Origin: Bacillota bacterium
GTDB taxonomy: Bacteria > Bacillota > Clostridia > Saccharofermentanales > Fastidiosipilaceae
Assembly (NCBI GenBank): GCA_023388435.1
Contig: JAEWGG010000037.1
Location: forward strand, 4,669 to 68,668
Length of the DNA stretch: 64,000 bases
Reading direction: 5' to 3'
In this document: positions 1-8,387 of the stretch, in pieces
Numbering within the stretch: the stretch's first letter is position 1
Layout: each line of letters opens with the position of its first letter
Notes under the pieces: generated by a model
Seen by the model: only the letters and a program-made list of their open reading frames with translations
Database searches by the model: none
What the model was told of the DNA's origin: nothing
Made by a program: the position numbers and the translations under genes

Positions 1-613
1 GGATGATCCAGGTCGGAATATCCTCATAGCCTTCCCAGGCCGTATCCTGCACCATGACATAGCCGTGCTTCTCAGCCTCGGCGTTGGCACGGCGCACGCA
101 TTCATCATAATTACAATCCAAGATACTGGCATCGGCCCCCAGCTTGCGAATATTCTCCAGACGCTCCTGGGCCGAACCCTTAGGCATGTACACGATGGAC
201 TTCTGGCGCAGCACGTGGGCTGTCCAGGCCACTCCGCGGCCGTGGTTGCCATCTGTCGCGGTGATAAAGGTAATGTCGCCCAGCTTCTCCTTGACCTCAT
301 CGGAAATCAGCTCACGGAAACTGAGATCACGGATGTGCTTGCCCAGTCGACCGGCGATGTACTGGCCGATGGCGTAGCTGCCACCCAGGACCTTGAAGGC
401 GTTCAGTCCGAAGCGATAAGACTCATCCTTGACATAGATGCTCTTGACACCGAGCAGCTTGGCCAATTCCTTCAACTCAACAAGTGGCGTCTCGCTATAG
501 GCGTCGAAGCTCTTGTGATACTCGTAAGCTTCCTTGGCCACCACATCATTGATGAAGTCCAGGGGATACTTCTCCCCTGCGTACCGATTGGGAACCCATT
601 GAATCTTGTCCAT
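1..613 (-). CDS. dpaL: Diaminopropionate ammonia-lyase, N-terminal part (cut by window edge)
   Basis: PLP enzyme that converts 2,3-diaminopropionate to pyruvate and two ammonia through 2-aminoacrylate. About 204 N-terminal residues are visible, starting MDKIQWVPNRYAGEKYPLDF; the rest lies left of base 1. Family signatures seen are the PLP-lysine segment RFGLNAFKVLGGSYAIG (Lys in FKVLGG), the phosphate-binding segment ATDGNHGRGVAW, and DTAWEGYEDIPTWII, which is characteristic of DpaL/YgeX rather than threonine dehydratase. The start is the ATG at 613, with AGAGGTG upstream. Neighbours on the same strand are a PucR-type regulator and RidA, which hydrolyses the aminoacrylate intermediate, so the cluster is functionally coherent. 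A CRP-like palindrome lies about 155 bp upstream. The family call is firm from the motifs. Confidence 0.9.
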   Translation of the reverse strand, partial: MDKIQWVPNRYAGEKYPLDFINDVVAKEAYEYHKSFDAYSETPLVELKELAKLLGVKSIYVKDESYRFGLNAFKVLGGSYAIGQYIAGRLGKHIRDLSFRELISDEVKEKLGDITFITATDGNHGRGVAWTAHVLRQKSIVYMPKGSAQERLENIRKLGADASILDCNYDECVRRANAEAEKHGYVMVQDTAWEGYEDIPTWII

Positions 614-768
614 CTTGCACCTCTATTGACATTTCGCACAGAAATTCAGCAGACAGTCCACCTATTTCACAGCGACACCTATATGGTAACACGCGTCAAG
701 CAGTATATCCTTGGCAAGATCCCCAAACTTGATTTGCTCACTTTGGAGCGGTTTAACAAGAAAATGAA

Positions 769-784
769 TGTGATACGGCTCACA
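769..784. promoter_or_regulatory. CRP-like palindrome upstream of dpaL
   Basis: The sequence TGTGATACGGCTCACA has the exact TGTGA-N6-TCACA layout of a Crp/Fnr-family site. It lies between pucR and dpaL. On the minus strand a TATACT -10-like hexamer sits at 702-707; a start point near 695 would put the palindrome centre at about -81.5. The assignment is by resemblance only. Confidence 0.45.
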
Positions 785-949
785 ATAGCGAATTTCTGAA
801 ACTTTGCCCAAATTATCCATGCCAGGCCCGCTCCTTTCCGCGACGGAACAGCGCTTCGCCCGGCGGGCCAGGCCGCCAGAGGCTTTGTAGGGACGGCGAC
901 GTTTGGAGGCTTAGAACAGGCGCCGAACTCGTGCCTGGCGCATAATGCA

Positions 950-985
950 AAAGGCCCGCAGGGCCGTGGAGCCGTGCGGACCTTT
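950..985 (-). terminator. Terminator after the PucR-type regulator
   Basis: Inverted repeat with arms AAAGGTCCGCA and TGCGGGCCTTT on the minus strand, just after the stop at 1002 and followed by a short T run. The rest of the 614-1001 gap holds the CRP-like site and the dpaL upstream region; no gene is seen there. Confidence 0.55.
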
Positions 986-1001
986 AATTAAGAGGCGGCG
1001 C

Positions 1002-2837
1002 TTAATCCACAAAAAGGGAACGCATTTTTAGCGCCATCTCCAGATTCAGGCGATCATTGGAATTGTCCAGATTCATGCCCGTGATCTCCTGGATACGATC
1101 GAGGCGGTAGAGCACGGTGTTATAGTGCGTGAAAAGGTCCTCAGAGGTCTTGCGCACATTACAGTTGTTATTGAAATAGCTGACCAGTGTCGAGAGCAGC
1201 TGGGTCTGCTTGCGGCGGTCGTAGTCCAACAGGGGGGTCAGAGTCAGACGGTAGAAGTCCTCAAGCTCATCGACGTCCGTGACGTGGATAAAAATCTTAA
1301 AAATACCCAGATCGTCGAAGTGCAGGATTGGCTTGCTGTAGAGGTGCACACCGAGGTCGATCGTCTTACTGGCCTCGCGGAAGCTGTAGGCTATGTCCTT
1401 GAGCGAGGGATAAATCTTTCCAATGCCAAGCTGGGCGCGGAGGTGCCGACTCGGTGGTAGCAGGGCCTGGTAGCCCTCCTGGAGGGCCTGGGCAAAGCGC
1501 AGCAAGGGAGTTTTGTCCCCGTGCATTTTTTCGCAGTCCAGAAGGATGCGGATCTCATTCTTCTCCGAGCTGATCAGGCCGTTCAACCTGTGCTGGCGCA
1601 TGGTCTGCTCGGCCCAGCGGATGTTGCGGTAGAGGAAGTTGTAAATGAATTCACGCTGGGCGTGGAGGCGCTCATAATCCTGCATCTTGCGACTGGAAAC
1701 CCCAGAGCCTCGCGGGCGGAAGAGCTCGGCCTCGGCCTCGGGGCTGTTCGCGGCCTGCAGTTCTTCCGGACTGAGCTTGCGCAGGGCCGGGCGGCCACGG
1801 CGCCCTGGACTGCGGACCTCCTGACGGGTGCTGGGCAAGCTCTCGATCTCCTGCTCCTCCATGATACGCAGGATGAGAATGGCGTACTGGTTATCTGGAT
1901 TCAGGCGGTAGATCCGGGCCTTCTCCAGGGCCTGCTGGCGGGAATTGGGATGCAGGAGTTCCGAAAAATACTCCGAACTGTGCTTGACTTCGACTTCGCG
2001 CAGGGAGATCTCCTGGAGCATGAGCAGGGCGATATTCGTGGCCGCGGTCTCCATGGAGTAGAGGGTGAAGCTGTCCATTTTTTCCGCCGCGCCCCAGCAG
2101 AAGAGCACGCCGTAGACAGAGTCCTTGTAAATGACAGGAAGGGCAAAGCGCTTGAGCTCCCGCCCAGCCAGCTGGACCTGGTCCTCATCCAGACGGGAGT
2201 ACTCGTAGATCTCCCGGTCATAGTTGACCATGTCCTCCAGCAGGGCCTCCTTGAGCTCCTGCTCGTCCTCCTCACAGATCAACAGCGGGGTGTTCAGATC
2301 TGCGAACTTGAAGCCGAGGGGACTGTTGACGTGCTGCTGGATGATGCCCAGCACCGCCTCGATTTTGCCATCTTCCAGGAGGCTCTTGAGGAGCTGCTCA
2401 TGAACCATGCCATGCTTCTCGAGGGTCTCAGCCTGCTGGGCAAAAATCTTGCGAAAAATCAGCGAACTCGTGTCCGCAATGGACAGGTGCCGGTTCATGG
2501 CAAGGAGGGGGAGCTTGAGTCTATCCGCCTCCAAAATAATCCGGTCACTCAGCTTGCTGCGGTTCTTGGTGAACTTGATGCCGATGGCCGCAAGCTGCTG
2601 TTTCTGGCAGGTGTGCAGGAACTTGATAAAGCTCTCGTCGTCCCAGTCCTCGAGATTCAGCTCCGTCATGAGCAGGATCTCATTCGGGGCCAGCCAGTCC
2701 AGAATATCCTTATCCGCATAGATATTGGCCTTGCGGATGATACGGTCAATGCCGCTCTCCCCGGCCAGAATAACGGTGCCCGCCATCCCCTCATCATTCA
2801 CGAGCTGCCGGACACTGATTCCCACTGTACGTTCCAT
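1002..2837 (-). CDS. PucR-family transcriptional regulator
   Basis: DNA-binding regulator of 611 residues. Residues ~7-125 resemble the PucR N-terminal sensor domain (starting GISVRQLVNDEGMAG). A middle region resembles the degenerate GGDEF-like part of CdaR/PucR proteins and contains a low-complexity Arg/Ser/Pro insert at about 340-385. The last ~65 residues are the PucR-type helix-turn-helix, including NNNCNVRKTSEDLFTHYNTV and LYRLDRIQEITG. PucR proteins usually sense a nitrogen compound and control its catabolic genes. The position between ridA and dpaL suggests it controls diaminopropionate use; the effector cannot be read from sequence. The start ATG at 2837 has GGGGAGGAGA upstream. Confidence 0.85.
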   Translation of the reverse strand: MERTVGISVRQLVNDEGMAGTVILAGESGIDRIIRKANIYADKDILDWLAPNEILLMTELNLEDWDDESFIKFLHTCQKQQLAAIGIKFTKNRSKLSDRIILEADRLKLPLLAMNRHLSIADTSSLIFRKIFAQQAETLEKHGMVHEQLLKSLLEDGKIEAVLGIIQQHVNSPLGFKFADLNTPLLICEEDEQELKEALLEDMVNYDREIYEYSRLDEDQVQLAGRELKRFALPVIYKDSVYGVLFCWGAAEKMDSFTLYSMETAATNIALLMLQEISLREVEVKHSSEYFSELLHPNSRQQALEKARIYRLNPDNQYAILILRIMEEQEIESLPSTRQEVRSPGRRGRPALRKLSPEELQAANSPEAEAELFRPRGSGVSSRKMQDYERLHAQREFIYNFLYRNIRWAEQTMRQHRLNGLISSEKNEIRILLDCEKMHGDKTPLLRFAQALQEGYQALLPPSRHLRAQLGIGKIYPSLKDIAYSFREASKTIDLGVHLYSKPILHFDDLGIFKIFIHVTDVDELEDFYRLTLTPLLDYDRRKQTQLLSTLVSYFNNNCNVRKTSEDLFTHYNTVLYRLDRIQEITGMNLDNSNDRLNLEMALKMRSLFVD

Positions 2838-2880
2838 CTTCTCCTCCCCTGCGCTTGCTCCCGCTCATATCTACTCATAT

Positions 2881-2914
2881 AAAAGAAGGACCCCCACCCC
2901 TGAGGTGGAGGTCC
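2881..2914 (-). terminator. Terminator after ridA
   Basis: Stem GGACCTCCACC / GGTGGGGGTCC with one mismatch, followed on the minus strand by TTCTTTT. It sits between the ridA stop (2927) and the pucR start (2837), so pucR needs its own promoter or read-through. Confidence 0.75.
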
Positions 2915-2926
2915 CGCAAGCCGAAC

Positions 2927-3301
2927 TTACTTCTGGGCGATGCACTCCACCTCGACCTTGGCGCCCTTCGGCAGGGCACAGACGGCGATGCAGGAGCGGG
3001 CCGGATAGTGCTCACCAAAAAAGTCCGCATAGACCTTATTGACATCGGCGAAGTAGGCCATATCGGTCAGGAAGATGGTGGTCTTGAGCACGTTCTCCGG
3101 CTTCAGCCCGGCCTCAGCCAGGATGGCGCCCAGATTCGCCATGGAGCAGCGGGCCTGCTCGCTCACATCCTCAGGCATCTCGCCCGTGCTCATGTCGATG
3201 CCCAGCTGGCCCGACACGAAGACCAGCTGCTCCGTCTCCGTCGCCTGCACATAGGGGCCGATCGCTGCGGGGGCCTTGTCCGTATGAATATGCTTGCTCA
3301 T
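2927..3301 (-). CDS. ridA: RidA family reactive-intermediate deaminase
   Basis: Small trimeric enzyme (124 residues) that hydrolyses enamine/imine intermediates such as 2-aminoacrylate to keto acids and ammonia. Typical RidA segments are seen: AIGPYVQATE near the N-terminus, VFVSGQLGID, LGAILAEAGL and PARSCIAVCALPKGAKVEVE, with the substrate-binding Arg in PARS and the terminal Glu in VEVE. I prefer the second ATG (3301) because AAGGAG lies 7 nt upstream of it but only 1 nt from the ATG at 3307. Because DpaL generates aminoacrylate, the neighbourhood suggests dedicated detoxification or acceleration of that step. Confidence 0.93.
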   Translation of the reverse strand: MSKHIHTDKAPAAIGPYVQATETEQLVFVSGQLGIDMSTGEMPEDVSEQARCSMANLGAILAEAGLKPENVLKTTIFLTDMAYFADVNKVYADFFGEHYPARSCIAVCALPKGAKVEVECIAQK

Positions 3302-3347
3302 CGTCATTCTCCTTATCTAGCGGCCCGAAGGCCTCTTCGTTTTTGTT

Positions 3348-3353
3348 AGTATA
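3348..3353 (-). promoter_or_regulatory. Extended -10 promoter element for ridA
   Basis: Minus-strand TGGTATACT matches an extended -10 (TGnTATACT). No clear -35 is seen. The leader between it and the ridA ribosome site contains a GGCC-TTCG-GGCC tetraloop hairpin. Confidence 0.5.
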
Positions 3354-3545
3354 CCATAAATACAGAATGCCAGGCGGCGCATTTCTGAAAATTAATTACA
3401 GATTGAGAAGCCCGACTAAATACTGGAAACAAATTTTCCCCAGCTGGAAAATCCGTGTCAACGTATCCCCCACCGCCCCCACTATACATATATAATTAAA
3501 ATAATTACGTCCTGTAGTCTGACAGGCTCTTGGAAGGAGTCCGAC

Positions 3546-5723
3546 ATGCCACGACGCAAGCAAAAGCCAGAGAGCGGGGAGGCCCGCCCCCAGCGGCGGA
3601 GCCTTCTCAACCGCAGTCAGCAGACCTGCTGTATCCTGCTGGCCCTCCTCATCCTCACCCTCGTCCCTGCAAGGGGCCTCTGGGCCAGCCCCGAGGCCGA
3701 ATTCCAAGAGCGCCGCCAGCAGGCCGAGGCCCTGGCTGCCGAGTCTCGTCTGCTGCCTCTGAGGCCCGGAAAAAAGCCAGGTCAGTGGATCGGCGAATAT
3801 CGGCCCGCCACGGGGGAAGTCCAGGCCCAGCCCCTGAGCCTGGAGGGACAGGACTGGAACAGCAATCTCGTCCTTGTGGCCCGTCCACGCAAGGCTGGAA
3901 AGCTGAGTCAGGAGGAGACGCGAGAATTCACAGATGACACAGCAGGCTCTGCCCCTCCAAGCTTATCCGGAGCCCAAAGGCGCCTGGACTTCCTGGCCAG
4001 CCAGGGGCAGGTCGAGGCCCTTGACCCCGCGGAGAGCAGCCAGCTCCTCCTCGCCCTGCTCTACATTCGAGCCCTGGATGAGGGGCGTGTTAAAGCCGGG
4101 GAACAGCAGACCATAGCGGCTCAGGACCTGGCTGGTCTGGCCGCTAAAGAAGTCCCCCTGGCAGGCTTGGAGATCGGTCAGTCTGTGGATCTGGACCAAC
4201 TCTTTCGCCTCATGCTAAGGCGCAACGCCCACGACGCCGCCCGCGCCCTTGGCCGGGCCCTCTTCTCCAGCAACGAAGAGCTCCTGCGCCAGGAGCGCAG
4301 CCTCGCCCAGAGCCTGGGTCTCAGCCACAGCAGCTTCCACAGCGTGAGTGGCCTCAGCAACAGCGCCTCCAGCAGCCAGGGGCAGGACCTCCTCCTGCTC
4401 TTCTCCGCCTGTATGCAGGAAGACCGCATCCGTGCGTGTCTGAGCCTCGGTGCGGAGGGACAGGCCCCAGGGGCGGACATGGTCTTTGCCGAGGAACTTG
4501 CTGAGGTCTACAGTCAGCAGCCCCCTGTCTTTCGCTATGCTAAGACCGCCTTCGACCGTCAGCGTCACCGCCAAATGTTCCTCGCCGCCTACGAACTGGC
4601 TGGACAGGATGTCTATGTCCTGCTGAGCGGGTCCCACTGGCGCTATCAGTACCTCCAGGACATGCAGAAACTTGACGCCCTGCTCCAGGAGGGCAGTCAC
4701 GACCTGAGTCTGCTGCGCAAGGGGGCCTACCTCACCGAGCTCCCCATCTCTGGCGGGCGCTACCAGGGACGGGAAATCCAGCGCCTGCCCCTCTACGCCC
4801 CCCAGGATATCAAGCTGGAACTGGGGCGCCTGGACAGCCCAGAGCGCTACCACCTCCTGCTCCTCCTGCCGGAGGAGCTGAAGGCCCCGGTTGCCGCAGG
4901 CAGCGACTTCGGCTACCTGGAGCTTCACCGCCAGGATGCCGGCGGCGACCAGATTCTGGAACGCTACCCGCTCCGCCTTGACGGGCCTCTGGAACAGAGT
5001 CGGAGCAGCCGCCTGTCGCAAATCCTGCGCTGGATACTCGCCATTCTGCTAGGCTGTCTGGTCCCCCTCGTACTCAGTTACCTGCTCTTTCTTCGCCCAC
5101 GCTTCTTTCCCCAGGCCCATGCGGAGGCTGACATACAGGATGAAGGAGCAGCTGCTGTGCCACAGGGGAGCCTTCCGCAAGCGGCCGCCAATCGGCCGCC
5201 AACACCGCCCAGACCTCTTCTTCGCCCCGCTGCCAGCCTGCGTGAAACGACGGCTCTGGCCCTGGGCGAACTCCCCAAAAATCGGGCCTATATAGATGGG
5301 CAGACAAGCCCTCGGCCGCGGCCTCAGAGCGGAACAGACCACACCGGGTCCGGGCCTGTCAGTCTGGCCACCGCCTATGAAGAGGCCAGCCAGGGCAGGC
5401 CGGGACAGGATAAGTCCGAAGCCAGTTCTAGGGAGAGCGGACTGGCAGCGCACAGTGCCGAACGTGTAAACAGCCCTGGGCTCACGCTGGGCGAGGTCTA
5501 CCGGCAGGCCACCTCTGAGGAACGCCTGCGGAGAGAGAAAGCAGGCGCTGCGGAGGACAGCCCAGGCGAGACAGACTTATTGCGGCGCTTCCAGGAGGCC
5601 AGCCGTCAGCACGCGGCTCTGGAAGAGGCCTGGGCCAGCGCCGAGGAGGAGCTCCAGCAGGAGGCCGAAGAAGGCTCTGGGACAGCTGCGCGCATCTGGG
5701 GACCAGCCGACCGCCAAGCCTAG
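3546..5723 (+). CDS. Membrane-anchored D,D-carboxypeptidase-like (S11) protein, predicted inactive
   Basis: A 725-residue protein with a signal sequence (hydrophobic residues ~30-47, ending ARGLWA), an S11/PBP5-like domain at ~140-400, a membrane helix at ~494-517 and a ~205-residue polar, Pro/Gln/Glu-rich cytoplasmic tail. The fold assignment rests on DPAESSQLLLALLYIRALDEG, HDAARALG, and SLGLSHSSFHSVSGLSN, which match the order in PBP5 (STTK region, SxN region, MN..A..LG..T.F..P.GL). The three catalytic boxes are altered: SxxK is E163-S-S-Q166, SxN is N227-A-H229, and KTG is K333-T-A335. I infer a non-enzymatic, perhaps peptidoglycan-binding role. GGAAGGAG upstream of the ATG supports the start. 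It is flanked by genes on the other strand and ends at a strong terminator. Confidence 0.7.
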   Translation: MPRRKQKPESGEARPQRRSLLNRSQQTCCILLALLILTLVPARGLWASPEAEFQERRQQAEALAAESRLLPLRPGKKPGQWIGEYRPATGEVQAQPLSLEGQDWNSNLVLVARPRKAGKLSQEETREFTDDTAGSAPPSLSGAQRRLDFLASQGQVEALDPAESSQLLLALLYIRALDEGRVKAGEQQTIAAQDLAGLAAKEVPLAGLEIGQSVDLDQLFRLMLRRNAHDAARALGRALFSSNEELLRQERSLAQSLGLSHSSFHSVSGLSNSASSSQGQDLLLLFSACMQEDRIRACLSLGAEGQAPGADMVFAEELAEVYSQQPPVFRYAKTAFDRQRHRQMFLAAYELAGQDVYVLLSGSHWRYQYLQDMQKLDALLQEGSHDLSLLRKGAYLTELPISGGRYQGREIQRLPLYAPQDIKLELGRLDSPERYHLLLLLPEELKAPVAAGSDFGYLELHRQDAGGDQILERYPLRLDGPLEQSRSSRLSQILRWILAILLGCLVPLVLSYLLFLRPRFFPQAHAEADIQDEGAAAVPQGSLPQAAANRPPTPPRPLLRPAASLRETTALALGELPKNRAYIDGQTSPRPRPQSGTDHTGSGPVSLATAYEEASQGRPGQDKSEASSRESGLAAHSAERVNSPGLTLGEVYRQATSEERLRREKAGAAEDSPGETDLLRRFQEASRQHAALEEAWASAEEELQQEAEEGSGTAARIWGPADRQA

Positions 5724-5755
5724 TTCCAGAGCTGGCACATCCTTGTGGCTAGCAC

Positions 5756-5811
5756 AAGGGCCGCCCGGCCCCGCGAATTCGATGCGGAGCACGAGCGGCC
5801 CTTGCTTTTTT
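5756..5811 (+). terminator. Terminator after the S11-like gene
   Basis: Arms AAGGGCCGC and GCGGCCCTT followed by GCTTTTTT on the plus strand, 32 bases after the stop codon. Confidence 0.85.
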
Positions 5812-5860
5812 ATGCTGGACTTCTGTCTGAGCGAGGCCAATACTTTAGGCCCTGGGGGAC

Positions 5861-6067
5861 TCAGAGCAGGAAGTAGACCAACAAAAAAAGTCCTATGAGC
5901 ACGGCAAAAATCGGCCAAAAGACGCGAAAGGCGGCCAGGACAAGGGCCAGGTAGTCGCCCTTTTCCACTTCCTGGCTCAATTCTTCCTCAGTCAGTTCCT
6001 CCTGGTCCTCCCCCCGCTGGCTGCGGAGCCAACGAAAGCTGCGTTCAAGTTTGTTCAGAAAAAACAT
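5861..6067 (-). CDS. Small single-pass membrane protein, unknown function
   Basis: Predicted 68-residue protein. The N-terminal half is charged (Arg/Lys then a Glu-rich stretch around 20-37) and the C-terminal half is one long hydrophobic segment (LALVLAAFRVFWPIFAVLIG and on to the end). AGGAGAG lies 5 bases upstream of the ATG, which supports real translation. It is the last gene after oppF, 145 bases downstream, and may be the tail of the opp operon. No family was recognised. Confidence 0.6.
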   Translation of the reverse strand: MFFLNKLERSFRWLRSQRGEDQEELTEEELSQEVEKGDYLALVLAAFRVFWPIFAVLIGLFLLVYFLL

Positions 6068-6212
6068 ACTGGCCTCTCCTTCCCTCGGCCCCTCCAGGGG
6101 CCGGCAAGACAGGAGGGCCGGCAGCCTGCGGACCTGGCCTCTCTAGCCTGGTCCCAGCACTGGCGACCCTCCATTGATCTCAAACTGTTCTGCTTAGCTG
6201 GCACGACTGGGC

Positions 6213-7311
<1,099 letters not shown>

Positions 7312-7319
<8 letters not shown>

Positions 7320-8379
7320 GCTGGGCCTCCTCCTCGCCCTTCACCGCAGCCGCGATGTTGGCCTTCTCTTCATTTTCCGGTAAATTCCCGCTGGGGCTGC
7401 GCCGCAATTTGTCAGGATAGAAGCAGCGCACCGCGTGGCCCTTTTCGACCTCCTGTAGCTCTGGCTCTTCTTCCCGGCAGCGCTCCGTAGCGTACTTACA
7501 GCGGGGGCAGAACTTACAGCCCTTGGGCAGGTCCAGCGGATGGGGCACAGCGCCAGGAATCGGCTCCAGACGGGCGTCCACAGGGGTGTCCAGGCGCGGG
7601 ATTGAGTAGATCAGGCCCTCCGTATAGGGGTGCTGGTAGGCGTTGCCCGTGTCGAAGATCGAACGTACCGGGGCGTGCTCCACAACCTGGCCACAGTACA
7701 TGACGACGACGTCATCGGCCATTTCATTGATGACCGCCAGGTCGTGGGTGATGAAGAGGATGGCCGAACCGACACGCTTCTTGAGATCGTTCATCAGATT
7801 CAGGATCTGTGCCTGGATGGTCACGTCAAGGGCCGTCGTCGGCTCATCCGCAATCAGCAGCTTCGGCTCACAGGCCAGGGCCATGGCGATGACTACACGC
7901 TGGCGCATACCACCGGAGAGCTGGTGGGGGTACTGCTTCGCGACCTTCTCCGGATTCGGAATCTTGACCATCGCGAGCATCTCTACCGCCTTCTGGGCCG
8001 CCTCTCGCTTACTCAGGCCCTGGTGGATGATGAAGGGCTCAGCAACCTGGCGCTCGATGGTAAAAACGGGGTTCAGGGCGGTCATCGGCTCCTGGAAGAT
8101 GACGGAGATGTCATTGCCGCGGATGGCCTCCATCTCCGCCTTCGAGATCTTGACCATGTCCTTGCCATCGAAGAAGATGCTTCCGCTGTCGATGTAGCCA
8201 TTTCCGTCAAGGAGGCGGATCATACTCATGGCGGAGACGGACTTACCGCTACCACTCTCGCCGACGATGCCCAGAGTGCGGCCGGCCTCAACTTCGTAGC
8301 TCACGTCGTTGACAGCCTTGACGACACCGCGCTTGGTCGTGAAAAAGGTATGTAGATTCTTAATTTCGAGTAGAGCCAT
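7312..8379 (-). CDS. oppD: Oligopeptide ABC transporter ATP-binding protein OppD
   Basis: Second ATPase of the importer, 355 residues. Intact motifs are Walker A GESGSGKS, Q-loop VIFQEPMTALNPVF, signature LSGGMRQRVVIAMAL, Walker B LLIADEPTTALD and ITHDLAVI. The C-terminus has the family Cys cluster CKFCPRCKYATERC. It follows oppC after 8 bases and overlaps oppF, so oppABCDF is one transcription unit. Confidence 0.94.
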
Positions 8380-8387
8380 ATCTCACC

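Noticed and set aside
3483..3496. A TATAAT-like element upstream of the S11-like gene
   Set aside because: TATAAT at 3491-3496 has no -35 at proper spacing and is within an AT-rich patch; promoter not called.
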